Part shown: in pieces, positions 54,886 through 63,803 of the stretch | How the letters are laid out: the number at the start of each line of letters is the position of its first letter | Position numbering within the stretch: the stretch's first letter is position 1 | DNA from: Halopseudomonas xiamenensis | GTDB taxonomy: Bacteria > Pseudomonadota > Gammaproteobacteria > Pseudomonadales > Pseudomonadaceae | Direction of reading: 5' to 3' | Assembly (NCBI RefSeq): GCF_014219065.1 | Contig: NZ_JACLGO010000016.1 | Span: 31,900 to 95,899, forward strand | DNA: 64,000 nt | Translations under genes and position numbers: made by a program | The notes under the pieces: generated by a model | What the model was told of the DNA's origin: nothing | The model's input: only the letters and a program-made list of their open reading frames with translations | Databases searched by the model: none

Positions 54886-55047
54886 CCAACCGCGGCGCCC
54901 GCCGCTTAGCGCGGCGGCCAAAACTTTGGCATAATGTCGCGCTTGCGCGGTGATGGCGCTGTTTTCAAAGCTGTAAAACCCTAGGTGCTGAGGCCGAATC
55001 CATCGGTCTTGTGGAGATTTCGGTCAAGCCGAAGAGGACGAAGTTTG

Positions 55048-56592
55048 ATGACGCAAGCTACCAACACAGTATTTAACGACCTGAGTATTGCCGAGCTGAT
55101 CGAGTTGGCGGTCCAGCGCAATGAGGGTCAACTGGCCGATAATGGCGCCCTGGTGGTCAAGACCGGCGAGCGCACCGGCCGCTCGCCGATGGATCGCTTC
55201 ATCGTTGACGAGCCGTCCACCAGCACCGCCATCGCCTGGGGTCCGATCAACCGTCCGTTCCCGGCAGACAAGTTCGATGCCCTGTGGACCCGCGTCGAAG
55301 ACTACCTGGCCGAAGGCCCGAGCTACGTCTCTCACGTTCACGTCGGCGCCAGCCCGGAGCACTACCTGCCGGTCGTCATGGAAACCGAAACCGCCTGGCA
55401 CAACCTGTTCGGCCGCACCCTGTTCATCAACCCGCCGCAGTACAATCCGGCGGGCAAGGAGCAGTGGCAGATCCTCAACGCACCGCACTTTGTCTGCGAG
55501 CCCGAGCGTGATGGCACCAACAGCGACGGCTGCGTGATCCTCAACTTCGCCCAGCGCAAGGTGCTGCTGGCTGGCATGCGCTATGCCGGTGAAATGAAGA
55601 AGGCGATGTTCTCGGTACAGAACTTCCTGTTGCCGGCCAAGGATGTGCTGCCGATGCACTGCGCCGCCAACGTCGGTGACGACGGCGACACCACCCTGTT
55701 CTTCGGTCTGTCCGGCACCGGCAAGACCACCCTGTCCGCCGATCCGGCACGCAACCTGATCGGTGACGACGAGCATGGCTGGGGCGAAGGCATCGTGTTC
55801 AACATCGAGGGTGGTTGCTACGCCAAGTGCATCGACCTGTCGCAGAAGAACGAACCCATCATCTGGGATGCGATCAAGTTCGGTTCGGTACTGGAAAACG
55901 TCATCATCGACCAGGACTCCCGCAAGGCCGACTACACCGATGTATCCCTGACCCAGAATACCCGTGCCGCCTATCCGCTGGAGCACGTCGAGAAGCGCGT
56001 CGAGGCCAACTTCGCCGGTGAGCCGAACGCGATCATCTTCCTGACCTGCGACCTGACCGGCGTGCTGCCGCCAGTGTCCATCCTCAACAACGAGCAGGCT
56101 GCCTATCACTTCCTGTCCGGCTACACCGCGCTGGTCGGCTCCACCGAGATGGGTTCGGGCGGCGGTATCAAGTCCACCTTCTCCACCTGCTTCGGTGCGC
56201 CGTTCTTCCCGCGTCCGGCCGGCGAGTACGCCGAGCTGCTGATCAAGCGCATCAATGCCTTCGGCAGCAAGGTCTATCTGGTCAACACCGGCTGGACCGG
56301 TGGCGGCTACGGTGTCGGCAACCGCTTCAGCATCCCGACCACCCGCGCCATCATCGCGGCGATCCAGTCGGGTGCGCTGGTCGGCGCCGAGACCGAGCAC
56401 GTGTCGGTGATCAACCTGGATGTGCCCAAGGCGGTTCCGGGCGTCGAGACCAAGCTGCTGAACCCGCGCAACACCTGGAGCGACCAGGCTGCCTATGACG
56501 CGGCAGCGCGCGACCTGGCCGGTCTGTTCATCGAGAACTTCAAGAAGTTCGAGGTGGCCGAGGCCATCGTCAAGGCGGGCCCGCAGCTGTAA
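55048..56592 (+). CDS. pckA: Phosphoenolpyruvate carboxykinase (ATP)
   Basis: The 514-aa gluconeogenic enzyme converts oxaloacetate plus ATP to PEP. The P-loop [14 protein letters not shown] (about residues 221-234), the metal/substrate region [27 protein letters not shown] near the N-terminus and the late [13 protein letters not shown] are all intact. Start 55048 ([17 protein letters not shown]) follows a GAGGACG site; the frame is open 21 codons further upstream. GGCATAAT at 54928-54935 may be the -10 region of its promoter. A strong terminator follows. Confidence 0.95.
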   Translation: MTQATNTVFNDLSIAELIELAVQRNEGQLADNGALVVKTGERTGRSPMDRFIVDEPSTSTAIAWGPINRPFPADKFDALWTRVEDYLAEGPSYVSHVHVGASPEHYLPVVMETETAWHNLFGRTLFINPPQYNPAGKEQWQILNAPHFVCEPERDGTNSDGCVILNFAQRKVLLAGMRYAGEMKKAMFSVQNFLLPAKDVLPMHCAANVGDDGDTTLFFGLSGTGKTTLSADPARNLIGDDEHGWGEGIVFNIEGGCYAKCIDLSQKNEPIIWDAIKFGSVLENVIIDQDSRKADYTDVSLTQNTRAAYPLEHVEKRVEANFAGEPNAIIFLTCDLTGVLPPVSILNNEQAAYHFLSGYTALVGSTEMGSGGGIKSTFSTCFGAPFFPRPAGEYAELLIKRINAFGSKVYLVNTGWTGGGYGVGNRFSIPTTRAIIAAIQSGALVGAETEHVSVINLDVPKAVPGVETKLLNPRNTWSDQAAYDAAARDLAGLFIENFKKFEVAEAIVKAGPQL

Positions 56593-56610
56593 GGCTGATC
56601 CTGTCTGTAC

Positions 56611-56645
56611 AACAAACCCGCCAATCGGCGGGTTTGTTGTTTTCG
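56611..56645 (+). terminator. Rho-independent terminator after pckA
   Basis: AACAAACCCGCC (56611-56622) and GGCGGGTTTGTT (56627-56638) form a perfect 12-bp stem with loop AATC, followed by GTTTTC. The A-rich left arm means that it could also stop transcription coming from the tRNA side. Confidence 0.88.
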
Positions 56646-56675
56646 GGATGAGTTCGGCTTTGCAGCGAGAGTCTG

Positions 56676-56773
56676 CTATTGCGGCGAGGCGCCGCTCCTA
56701 CAATTGCCGGGCAGCACCACAGTGCTGAGCAGGGCTTCAGGCTTTCTGTAGGAGCGGCGCCTCGCCGCGATAG
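56676..56773. repeat. REPIN: inverted pair of Pseudomonas-type REP sequences
   Basis: Two 27-bp REP sequences face each other (56676-56702 and 56747-56773, one mismatch). Each contains the small palindrome GCGGCGAGGCGCCGC followed by TCCTACA, the classical Pseudomonas REP tail. The 44-bp centre is unremarkable. REPINs are mobilised by RAYT transposases, none of which is in this window. A single related REP is at 63804-63829. Confidence 0.85.
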
Positions 56774-56902
56774 CGAGCTTTCAGAAAACAACAAAAAGGT
56801 GGTTGCAGGCCAGGCAGCACTTGACCCCGGCAAGACAGACTTCTGTCCCGGGTTGGGTGTGCTGAAAAAAAGGGAGGTGCTACGAATACTGCGAGGTTTG
56901 AG

Positions 56903-56978
56903 TGGTGGGTCGTGTAGGATTCGAACCTACGACCAATTGGTTAAAAGCCAACTGCTCTACCAACTGAGCTAACGACCC
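56903..56978 (-). tRNA. tRNA-Lys (anticodon TTT)
   Basis: The 76-nt minus-strand tRNA begins GGGTCGTTAGCTCAGTTGG, has anticodon loop CTTTTAA (anticodon UUU) and T-arm GGTTCGAATCC, and ends with an encoded CCA. It is the third and last tRNA of the Asn-Pro-Lys cluster. Confidence 0.97.
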
Positions 56979-56992
56979 AATGCTCAAAAAAA

Positions 56993-57069
56993 TGGTCGGG
57001 GTAGGGGGATTCGAACTCCCGACATCCTGCTCCCAAAGCAGGCGCGCTACCAGACTGCGCTATACCCCG
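56993..57069 (-). tRNA. tRNA-Pro (anticodon TGG)
   Basis: The 77-nt minus-strand tRNA begins CGGGGTATAGCGCAGTCTGG, has anticodon loop TTTGGGA (anticodon UGG) and T-arm AGTTCGAATCC, and ends with an encoded CCA. It lies 14 bases upstream of tRNA-Lys in the same transcript. Confidence 0.97.
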
Positions 57070-57081
57070 ATCTTTGCAAGA

Positions 57082-57157
57082 TGGCTCCGCGACCAGGACT
57101 CGAACCTGGGACCCAATGATTAACAGTCATTTGCTCTACCGACTGAGCTATCGCGGA
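57082..57157 (-). tRNA. tRNA-Asn (anticodon GTT)
   Basis: The 76-nt minus-strand tRNA begins TCCGCGATAGCTCAGTCGG, has anticodon loop CTGTTAA (anticodon GUU) and T-arm GGTTCGAGTCC, and ends with an encoded CCA. It is the first tRNA of the operon, about 70 bases behind the promoter at 57231-57258. Confidence 0.97.
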
Positions 57158-57222
57158 ATTACCTTGAAACGCCTTGCAACCTCGGCAAGTTGATGTGGTT
57201 GGTGTCACATATCCCCTGCTGA

Positions 57223-57258
57223 GGCGCGCCATTTTACCGGCCACGGCGGGGCTGTCAA
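57223..57258 (-). promoter_or_regulatory. tRNA operon promoter with GC-rich discriminator
   Basis: On the minus strand TTGACA (rc of 57253-57258), a 16-base spacer and TAAAAT (rc of 57231-57236) make a near-consensus sigma-70 promoter. The bases immediately after the -10 are GGCGCGCC (rc of 57223-57230). Such a GC-rich discriminator is the hallmark of stable-RNA promoters under stringent (ppGpp/DksA) control, which is inferred here. Confidence 0.8.
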
Positions 57259-57376
57259 CCCCGAAATTGAGCTTCTTGCACAATCAGCCGAAACAGTTGC
57301 GAATGACGCTGCGGTTTCGTGCCCAGGCTGCCCGTCATTCGCCGCCGCTGGCGAAGAATGACGGGCCATTACAGCC

Positions 57377-58693
57377 TCAGTGCAGTTTCAGGCGTGGTTC
57401 GGTGCTGCGGCCTATGCGATCGCTGAGCATCAGCATGATGGTGCGTGGCAGACCGTACAGGGCCATCTGGTGCATGCGGTACAGCGAGATGTAGAACATG
57501 CGTGCCAGCCAGCCTTCGAGCATCACGCTGCCGGTCAGGTTACCCATGAGGTTACCGACGGCGCTGAACGAGGACAGCGAGATCAGTGAGCCGTAATCGC
57601 GGTAGCGATAGGGCTTCAGCGGCTTGCCATCCAGCAGGTTGTGCAGGTTCCTGCTCAGCAGGGTGGCCTGCTGGTGGGCGGCTTGGGCGCGCGGGGGTAC
57701 GAACTTGCCGGATTCATCCATCGGGCAGGCGGCGCAATCGCCAAAGGCGAAAATGCGCTCGTCCTCGGTGCGCAGGGTCTGGTCCACCAGCAACTGGTTG
57801 ATGCGGTTGCTCGGCAGGCCAAGTTCGGCAAGGAAGGCCGGGGCACGGATGCCGGCGGCCCAGACCTTCAGCGAAGCGGGGATGAACTCGCCATTGGCCA
57901 GTTGCAGGCCATCGGCGCGGACTTCACTGACCGGTGAGCCGGTATGGGTATGCACGCCCAGTTCGTCCAGGGTGGTCGCTGCGGTATTGGCGATGCGCTC
58001 GGGCAGGGCTGGCAGTATGCGCGGGCCGGCCTCGACCAGGTTGACGTTCAGGTCCTCGGGGCCAATCCGGTCCAGGCCGTAGGAGCGCAGCATCAAGGCC
58101 GCATGGTGCAGCTCGGCGGCCAGCTCCACGCCAGTGGCGCCGGCACCGATGATGGCGACGTTGATCGACTCGTTGTGCGTCATCTCGCCGTGCACCTGGG
58201 CCTTGAGGTACTGGTTGATCAGGCGTGTATGAAAGCGCTCGGCCTGCGCGCGGGTATCCAGGAACAGGCAATGTTGCGCGGCGCCGGGGGTATTGAAGTC
58301 GTTGGTATTGCTGCCGACGGCGATGACCAGATAATCATAGGCCAGTTGTCGTGCCGGGATCAGCGGCTCGCCATTCTCGTCGAGGATGGGTGCCAACTGG
58401 AGCAGTCGCTGTTGCCGATCCAACCCGGTCATGCAGCCGAGCTGGAAGTTGAAATGATTCCACTTGGCCTGGGCGACGTAGTTGAGTTCCTCTTCGGTGG
58501 CGTTCAGCGAACCGGCAGCGACCTCATGCAGCAGCGGCTTCCAGATGTGCGTCATGTTGGCATCGACGAGGGTGATACGGGCGCGCTTGCGTTTGCCCAG
58601 ACGGCGCCCGAGACGGGTGACCAGCTCGAGGCCGCCGGCCCCTCCGCCGACGACAACAATGTGGGGAGGGGGAGAAACTGCGGATTGTGACAT
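57377..58693 (-). CDS. ndh: NADH:quinone oxidoreductase type II (NDH-2)
   Basis: The 438-aa, single-subunit, non-pumping NADH dehydrogenase is bound to the inner membrane surface. There are two Rossmann motifs: IVVVGGGAGGLELVTRLGRR for FAD (about residues 12-31) and VAIIGAGATGVELAAELHHA for NADH (about 178-197). IFAFGDCAACPMDESGKFVP marks the FAD-binding C-terminal site. The C-terminal region with hydrophobic and amphipathic stretches fits membrane attachment. A DUF3094 gene lies directly upstream on the same strand. Confidence 0.94.
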   Translation of the reverse strand: MSQSAVSPPPHIVVVGGGAGGLELVTRLGRRLGKRKRARITLVDANMTHIWKPLLHEVAAGSLNATEEELNYVAQAKWNHFNFQLGCMTGLDRQQRLLQLAPILDENGEPLIPARQLAYDYLVIAVGSNTNDFNTPGAAQHCLFLDTRAQAERFHTRLINQYLKAQVHGEMTHNESINVAIIGAGATGVELAAELHHAALMLRSYGLDRIGPEDLNVNLVEAGPRILPALPERIANTAATTLDELGVHTHTGSPVSEVRADGLQLANGEFIPASLKVWAAGIRAPAFLAELGLPSNRINQLLVDQTLRTEDERIFAFGDCAACPMDESGKFVPPRAQAAHQQATLLSRNLHNLLDGKPLKPYRYRDYGSLISLSSFSAVGNLMGNLTGSVMLEGWLARMFYISLYRMHQMALYGLPRTIMLMLSDRIGRSTEPRLKLH

Positions 58694-58735
58694 TGCATGG
58701 ACTCTCAGATAACAGGAAATCTTTGCCTGTCAGAG

Positions 58736-58912
58736 TCACGCGATAACCAGCGAGGCGAGAAAACGCGCCAGCAAGCCGAGGCCGAGTACGGTCGCGAGAA
58801 TGGCAGCGAGCAGCCACCAGACCCTGAAGGGTTTGCGCTCGACCTGATGCAGGGGAGAGTTGAGGTATTCTTCGACCCGTTTCTGGTCTTCAGGGTAGAG
58901 ACGGCTGGCCAT
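58736..58912 (-). CDS. DUF3094 small membrane protein, 58 aa
   Basis: The 58-aa product starts MASRLYPEDQKRVEEYLNS, continues through LHQVERKPFRVWW, and ends in one membrane helix (about residues 32-57). This is the DUF3094 family, small proteins found in pseudomonads. AAGGTGACAC precedes ATG 58912. It is 42 bases upstream of ndh on the same strand, so the two are probably co-transcribed. A role alongside NDH-2 is inferred from context only. The gene occupies a different frame from a longer, unconvincing open frame here. Confidence 0.82.
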   Translation of the reverse strand: MASRLYPEDQKRVEEYLNSPLHQVERKPFRVWWLLAAILATVLGLGLLARFLASLVIA

Positions 58913-59127
58913 GTGTCACCTTCGTTGCTTTTCTTGTATGGACGCAATTCTGTGTTGCGCGGGAGTCTGACGGACTATGCGACCATTCTATGCCGCATCC
59001 GCGCAGATTGCACCTTGCCGGGGTGGCGCTGCAGGAGCGGATGTGGGCTGTTATGATCTGTCCGCCCCGCATCTTGCCCGGCAGGGTGCTGTCGGGCAAC
59101 ACAGATCAGCCATCATCAGGAGATCCC

Positions 59128-59808
59128 ATGCTCTCAGCCAGCCTGCTTACCACCACCCAGATCGTACTCAGCCTGCTGCTGTATGGTGGTGCCTTGTTGT
59201 GGGCGCTGATGCGGGTGTCCTGGGTCGAACTGGTGGCTGACAGCCGCCGCCAGCACCTGTTCTTCGGCAGCGTGTTCGCGCTGTTCGTGCTGTGGTTGTT
59301 GCGCAAGGATTTCGACAACGGCCTGACCTTCCATTTCCTCGGCCTGACGGTGGTCACGCTGATGCTCGACTGGCCGCTGGCGCTGACCGCCGGCACGCTG
59401 GCTCAGTTGGCGCTGGTGCTGCTGGGGCTGGATGATGCCAGCGCGCTGGGCGCCAACGGCCTGCTGCGCATGCTGATTCCGGTGCTGGTGACGGTGCTGA
59501 TGAGCCGGATGCTGGAGCGTTTCAAGCCGACCAATCTGTTTCTGTACATCTTCATCAGCGGCTTCTTCGCCGCTGCCCTGGGGGCGGTGGGCACCATGCT
59601 GGCGGGCATGGGGCTGCTGGCCTGGTCCGGGCAACTGACCCCGCCCGGCTCGCTGGCCGAACTGGTCGGCTACATGATCATGGTGATGTTTCCCGAAGGC
59701 TTCATCAATGGCATGGGGGTAGCGGCCCTGGTGGTGTTCTACCCCGACTGGGTGGAAACCTTCGATACCGATCGCTATCTGCAGGAGCCCTTCGACGACG
59801 AGCGTTGA
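59128..59808 (+). CDS. CbiM-like membrane protein (ECF-type permease component), orphan
   Basis: The 226-aa protein has about six to seven membrane helices, including PEGFINGMGVAALVVFYPDW near the C-terminus. The general layout is that of the CbiM/energy-coupling-factor permease group, known in pseudomonads as a lone gene near ndh. Unlike true Co2+ or Ni2+ ECF systems, no CbiN, CbiQ or ATPase gene is adjacent. CbiM's N-terminal metal-binding His is not evident after MLSASLL, so the substrate is unknown. AGGAGATCCC precedes ATG 59128. A hairpin TTGCCCG/CGGGCAA lies in the leader. Confidence 0.7.
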   Translation: MLSASLLTTTQIVLSLLLYGGALLWALMRVSWVELVADSRRQHLFFGSVFALFVLWLLRKDFDNGLTFHFLGLTVVTLMLDWPLALTAGTLAQLALVLLGLDDASALGANGLLRMLIPVLVTVLMSRMLERFKPTNLFLYIFISGFFAAALGAVGTMLAGMGLLAWSGQLTPPGSLAELVGYMIMVMFPEGFINGMGVAALVVFYPDWVETFDTDRYLQEPFDDER

Positions 59809-59877
59809 ATCTGCGCCAGATCAATACAGGCAGCGTGGCGGTATGCTGCAATCATGATTTTTCCAGGAGAGTAGGCG

Positions 59878-60093
59878 ATGTCGATATACAAACTGGCGGG
59901 GAGTGTCATGCAGCAGGCGCTGGCGCAGGCTGCCGAGGCTGGTTATGGCGAGCAGGAGATGGCGCGGGCGCTGATGGCCGAGGTGATCGCGGTGTACAAG
60001 CGTGACCGCAGTCCGGCGGATATCGCCCATGAGCTAGGTTTCCTCGCCGAGAATCTCGACGAGGATCAGGACTATCCGTTCATGCGGCCATAG
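59878..60093 (+). CDS. Conserved small cytoplasmic protein, 71 aa
   Basis: I do not recognise a named family. The 71-aa, mainly helical, acidic protein (MSIYKLAGSVMQQALAQAAE... to DEDQDYPFMRP) has no signal or membrane segment. AGGAGAGTAGGCG precedes the ATG. It lies 69 bases behind the CbiM-like gene on the same strand and converges on the SIMPL gene. Composition and ribosome binding site suggest a real gene. Confidence 0.7.
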   Translation: MSIYKLAGSVMQQALAQAAEAGYGEQEMARALMAEVIAVYKRDRSPADIAHELGFLAENLDEDQDYPFMRP

Positions 60094-60108
60094 GGCAGGC
60101 TCGGGCCC

Positions 60109-60810
60109 TCAAGGCATCTGCACCTCGATCACGCCATCGGCGCTGACCGTGACATCCGCCTCGCCGCCCTCCACGGCGGGGGAGGCCATTTCCGCGTCGG
60201 CGGCCATGGCCATCACCTTGTTGCTGCGCAGGTAGGGGCGTGGCGACATGAACTGGGTATTCAGGTTCAGATGAACGATCTTGTAGCCGTTGCCGCCCAG
60301 GCTCTCGGTGGCGATGTCGGCGCGGTTCCTGAACGCCTCGATCGCCTGCTTGATCAAGCCGTCTTCGGTCTTGCTGCGGTTGGCCGGTGACAGGCTGAAT
60401 TGCATGCTGTCCAGGCTCAGGGCGCCGAGCAGGTCACCGGTGGTGCTGGAGACCTGGGCGAAGTCGCTACCCTCCAGGCGGATCTCGCCACGCTCGCGCC
60501 AGGCGACGATGTTCTGCCGTTTTTCGTCATACACCGGCTGGCTGTAGCGGTTGCCGCTGCTGACCTTGAGATTGCTGTTCTTACGGGCGGTTTCCAGCCC
60601 CTGGTTCAGGGTTGCGGTGATGCGATTGGCCAGCTTGGCCGGATCCGTATCCTGCTCCTCGGTGAACAGGGTGACGGTCAGGGTGTCGTTGTTGACCGAC
60701 TGCTGCACCTCGGCGCGCAGCGATACCTGGTTGTAGTTCAATGGCTCGGCCAGCACCTGTCCGGCGAAGGCCAGGCTCGCCACCAGTGGCAACAGCAGAA
60801 ATGAACGCAT
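60109..60810 (-). CDS. SIMPL (DUF541) domain periplasmic protein
   Basis: The 233-aa secreted protein has a signal peptide (MRSFLLLPLVASLAFAGQVLA, cut before E22). The SIMPL fold follows: YNQVSLRAEVQQSVNNDTLT at the mature N-terminus and a helical GLIKQAIEAFRNRADIATES region (about residues 151-170). The C-terminus ends in a beta-rich VTVSADGVIEVQMP. DUF541 proteins are periplasmic or outer-membrane-linked, with loose ties to oxidative stress; the role here is unknown. It diverges from the roxS-like gene. Confidence 0.87.
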   Translation of the reverse strand: MRSFLLLPLVASLAFAGQVLAEPLNYNQVSLRAEVQQSVNNDTLTVTLFTEEQDTDPAKLANRITATLNQGLETARKNSNLKVSSGNRYSQPVYDEKRQNIVAWRERGEIRLEGSDFAQVSSTTGDLLGALSLDSMQFSLSPANRSKTEDGLIKQAIEAFRNRADIATESLGGNGYKIVHLNLNTQFMSPRPYLRSNKVMAMAADAEMASPAVEGGEADVTVSADGVIEVQMP

Positions 60811-60982
60811 GAAATTCTCCTTGTGGCATACCGGGGAATTCGCTCCCCAAGTCCCTGAGACCGATATGTGGCATGACGGTTCCCCTCTGCCATCATTCCC
60901 GCATTTGTGCGACGCTATGCCACACGAGGGCCGTCAGCGGTCGATTCTATACTGGAGCGAACTTTTGTCGCAGCGACTATTG

Positions 60983-62254
60983 ATGAACCTGAATGCCCTG
61001 GCGCTTTCGCCCACCCGGCAGAATCTCTGGCGGCTGATCTTCATTCGCCTGCTGGTACTGGCGGCCCAGGCATTGTCGGTACTGGGAGCCTGGTACAGCG
61101 GCTGGTTCGCCCTGGAATGGATGCCGTTGTTGCTGACCCTGGGCATTTCCGCGGGGGTCAGCCTGCTGTCGCTGCTGCGCCTGTCGCGCGGCTGGCCGGT
61201 GACCAGTATCGAATATGGCATGCAGCTGCTGTTCGACATCCTGGTGCACAGTGTGCTGCTGTACTACGCAGGCGGCCCGACCAACCCCTTCGCTTCCTAC
61301 TTCCTGGTGCCGCTGACGATTGCCGCAGCGACGTTGTCGTGGGTCTACACCGCGATCCTCGCCAGTGTGGCGATGCTCGCCTACAGCCTGCTGCTGTTCT
61401 GGTATCACCCGCTGGCGCTGTTCGAGATGCCGGTGCGTGACAGTCAGATCAATATCCGGGTCATTGGCCTGTGGCTGAACTTCGCTATGAGCGCCGGGCT
61501 GATCAGTCTGTTCGTGGTGCACATGGCCGAGGCGCTGCGCAAGCATGCCGAGCGCCTGGCCGAGCGCCGTGAGCAGAGCCTGCGTGATGCCCAGCTGCTG
61601 GGTATTGCCAGCGTCGCCGCTGGCGCCGCGCATGAGCTGTCGACGCCGCTGTCGACCATGAGCGTGCTACTCAAGGACATGCGCTCGGATCATACCGACC
61701 CGCAGATCCAGGAGGACCTGGAGCTGCTGCAGGAGCAGGTGCGCCAATGCAAGGAAAGCCTGCAGCAGATGGTACGCAGTGCCGAATTCAATCGCAGCCA
61801 GCCGCATAACAACCAACCGGTCGATATCTGGCTCAAGGGCCTGCTGGAGCGTTGGCAACTGATGCGTCCCGAGGCCTCCTGGCAATTGAAACCCCTGCCG
61901 CCGGGACCGGTGCCGCAGGTGAAGGACAGTCCTGAACTGGGGCAGTCGATTCTCAACCTGCTGAACAACGCCGCTGATGCCTGCCCTGACAACATCAGCA
62001 TCGCGCTGGAATGGAATGCCCAGCGACTGCGCCTGTGCATCCGCGATCATGGCCCCGGCGTCCCGTTGCACATTGCCGAGCAACTGGGTACCGCGTTCGT
62101 CACCACCAAGGGCAAGAAAGGCTTCGGGCTGGGGCTGTTCCTCAGCCAGGCGGCGGTCGAGCGTATCGGTGGTAGTGTAAAACTGTTCAACCAGGATGGC
62201 GGGGGTACACTGACAGAGGTAATCTTGCCGATAGCAACCGAGGATCAGGCATGA
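60983..62254 (+). CDS. roxS: Redox-type sensor histidine kinase (RoxS/RegB/PrrB)
   Basis: The 423-aa membrane kinase has about six N-terminal helices (17-185) enclosing YYAGGPTNPFASYF (about 95-108), the quinone-responsive motif of RegB/PrrB kinases. The H-box AAGAAHELSTPLSTM has phospho-acceptor His217, and the ATPase domain has N, G1 and G2 boxes (LLNNAADACPD, RDHGPGVP, GKKGFGLGLFLSQ). P. aeruginosa RoxS responds to respiratory inhibitors such as cyanide. A TATACT box at about 60946-60951 fits a start at 60983; upstream extension lacks similarity. It is coupled to roxR (ATGA). Confidence 0.9.
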   Translation: MNLNALALSPTRQNLWRLIFIRLLVLAAQALSVLGAWYSGWFALEWMPLLLTLGISAGVSLLSLLRLSRGWPVTSIEYGMQLLFDILVHSVLLYYAGGPTNPFASYFLVPLTIAAATLSWVYTAILASVAMLAYSLLLFWYHPLALFEMPVRDSQINIRVIGLWLNFAMSAGLISLFVVHMAEALRKHAERLAERREQSLRDAQLLGIASVAAGAAHELSTPLSTMSVLLKDMRSDHTDPQIQEDLELLQEQVRQCKESLQQMVRSAEFNRSQPHNNQPVDIWLKGLLERWQLMRPEASWQLKPLPPGPVPQVKDSPELGQSILNLLNNAADACPDNISIALEWNAQRLRLCIRDHGPGVPLHIAEQLGTAFVTTKGKKGFGLGLFLSQAAVERIGGSVKLFNQDGGGTLTEVILPIATEDQA

Positions 62255-62805
62255 CTGAAGAAATCAATCTGGAAGAACAGCCGTTGCTGTTGCTGGTGGA
62301 TGACGACCCGACTTTCACCCGGGTAATGGCCCGGGCCTTGACTCGTCGTGGCCTGCAGGTGGATATCGCTGGCGGCGCGGAAGAGGCGATGGCCGTGGCG
62401 CGTCAGCGTCGCCCCGACTACGCGGTGCTGGACCTGAAAATGGAAGGCGACTCGGGGCTGGTACTGCTGCCGCGCCTGCTGGAGCTGTATCCGGACCTGC
62501 GGGTGGTGATCCTCACCGGCTATTCCAGCATTACCACCGCGGTGGAGGCGATCAAGCGTGGCGCCTGCAACTATCTGTGCAAGCCGGCGGATGCCGATGA
62601 CGTGCTGACCGCGCTGCTGTCGGACCAGGCCGACCCGGACAGCCTGGTGCCGGAACACCCGATGTCGGTGGACCGTCTGCAGTGGGAGCATATCCAGCGG
62701 GTGCTGGGCGAGCACGACGGTAATATCTCGGCTACCGCCCGGGCGCTGGGGATGCACCGCCGGACACTGCAACGCAAGCTGCAGAAACGCCCGGTTCGGC
62801 GCTAG
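62251..62805 (+). CDS. roxR: Response regulator RoxR (RegA/PrrA type)
   Basis: The 184-aa protein has a receiver domain with LLLVDDDPTF and phospho-acceptor Asp61 (YAVLDLKMEGDSG), plus TGY and the switch lysine in YLCKPADADD. A short linker leads to a C-terminal Fis-type helix-turn-helix (GNISATARALGMHRRTLQRK at about 159-178). This is the ActR/RegA/PrrA family, which controls respiratory and redox genes. It overlaps roxS by 4 bases. Confidence 0.93.
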   Translation: MTEEINLEEQPLLLLVDDDPTFTRVMARALTRRGLQVDIAGGAEEAMAVARQRRPDYAVLDLKMEGDSGLVLLPRLLELYPDLRVVILTGYSSITTAVEAIKRGACNYLCKPADADDVLTALLSDQADPDSLVPEHPMSVDRLQWEHIQRVLGEHDGNISATARALGMHRRTLQRKLQKRPVRR

Positions 62806-62814
62806 GCGGGGCGT

Positions 62815-62832
62815 GTCGAGCATCTGCTCGAC
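62815..62832. terminator. Hairpin between convergent roxR and Tim44-domain genes
   Basis: GTCGAGCA (62815-62822) and TGCTCGAC (62825-62832) form an 8-bp stem in the 42-base gap. It is nearly identical to the hairpin at 51739-51756 behind yrfG. No T-run is present. Confidence 0.4.
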
Positions 62833-62847
62833 GCACCCCCGGCAATA

Positions 62848-63696
62848 TCAGTTCTGACGGATACCGCAGATCAGCCACGGCTGGTTGTCGCCGTCGGCAC
62901 GTTCCAGGCGCCAGCTCTCATCGAAGCGTTCACCTTCATCCTGCGGGAACTCCCGATCCAGGCCGGTAAAGCCGACGGTGGCGATAGTCCGGCCGTCGCG
63001 TTGCTCGATGCCTTCCAGGCGCACTTCCAGCTGTTCGACGAAGCCGTTGCTGCTCGGCGGGGCCTCGGCGCGGGCGGCCAACATCTGCTGCAGCAGCGTC
63101 GGGTCCAGGTATTCGGCCATGCCGGCGGTATCGCCGTCTCGCCAGTGGCGCTGCAGGGTGTAGAAATGCTCCTCGGCACCTTTGAGGAAGCTGTCGGCAT
63201 CGAACCAGGCCGGCGCCTGCATGGTGATCGGCTGCGCCGCGGGCTCGGCGACAGGACCACTCTGGGGCCAGTTCTGCTGCTGGGGAAACTCGCTCGGGCC
63301 ACCGGCCGGATGTGGCTGACGCTGCATCGCACCGGCATTGCGGCGGGAGGAGAACAGCTTGAACAGCACGAAGGCGATCAGGCTGAAGATCAGGATGTCG
63401 AACAGCTGCAGACCCTGGAAACCATCACCGAACAGCATGGAAGCCAGCAGGCCGCCGGCGGCGATACCGGCCAGCGGGCCGAGCCATCGGCTGGCGCCGG
63501 AGCTGGCTGCCGGATTCTGTTGCTGGTTGCGCGGCGCGGCCTGCTGCTGCGGCGCCTGCTGGCGCTGGGCCGGCTGGCTCTTATGCATGGGCGCGGAGCC
63601 GAAGCTCTTGCCGCCGCCCATGCGCCGTGCCTCGGCATCGGGCATGGTCAGGCCGACCATCAGGAATACGGTGAAAAGGGGTAACAGCCAACGCAT
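62848..63696 (-). CDS. Tim44-domain membrane protein
   Basis: The 282-aa protein has an N-terminal signal or anchor segment (MRWLLPLFTVFLMVGLTMPD...) and a low-complexity Gln/Pro/Ala region (about residues 38-68). Membrane segments are predicted at about 70-118. The C-terminal Tim44-like domain (about 150-280) contains DADSFLKGAEEHFYTLQRHW. Bacterial Tim44-domain proteins of this layout are common and uncharacterised. It is a single gene, convergent with roxR. Confidence 0.87.
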   Translation of the reverse strand: MRWLLPLFTVFLMVGLTMPDAEARRMGGGKSFGSAPMHKSQPAQRQQAPQQQAAPRNQQQNPAASSGASRWLGPLAGIAAGGLLASMLFGDGFQGLQLFDILIFSLIAFVLFKLFSSRRNAGAMQRQPHPAGGPSEFPQQQNWPQSGPVAEPAAQPITMQAPAWFDADSFLKGAEEHFYTLQRHWRDGDTAGMAEYLDPTLLQQMLAARAEAPPSSNGFVEQLEVRLEGIEQRDGRTIATVGFTGLDREFPQDEGERFDESWRLERADGDNQPWLICGIRQN

Positions 63697-63803
63697 GGGC
63701 AGAATTCTCCAGGATAATCAGTCGGGCGATAGTGCCAAACCTGGGCAACTGTCGCCAGCGCTAAAATGTTTCGTTGTTTGAGGCTGGGGCTGCTGATGGT
63801 CCG

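Larger units (their letters stand above)
56593..56902. other. Intergenic region: pckA terminator and REPIN
   Basis: No gene is seen in these 310 bases. They contain the pckA terminator (56611-56645) and a REP pair (56676-56773). About 130 bases downstream of the tRNA operon show no clear terminator on the minus strand. Confidence 0.75.

Noticed and set aside
58705..58947. An 80-codon minus-strand frame upstream of ndh
   Set aside because: It overlaps the DUF3094 gene in another frame and has the composition of a shadow frame, whereas the DUF3094 frame has a ribosome binding site and a membrane helix.
58913..59127. Cobalamin riboswitch ahead of the CbiM-like gene
   Set aside because: No B12-box (GCCACTG) or long structured leader is visible in the 215 bases.
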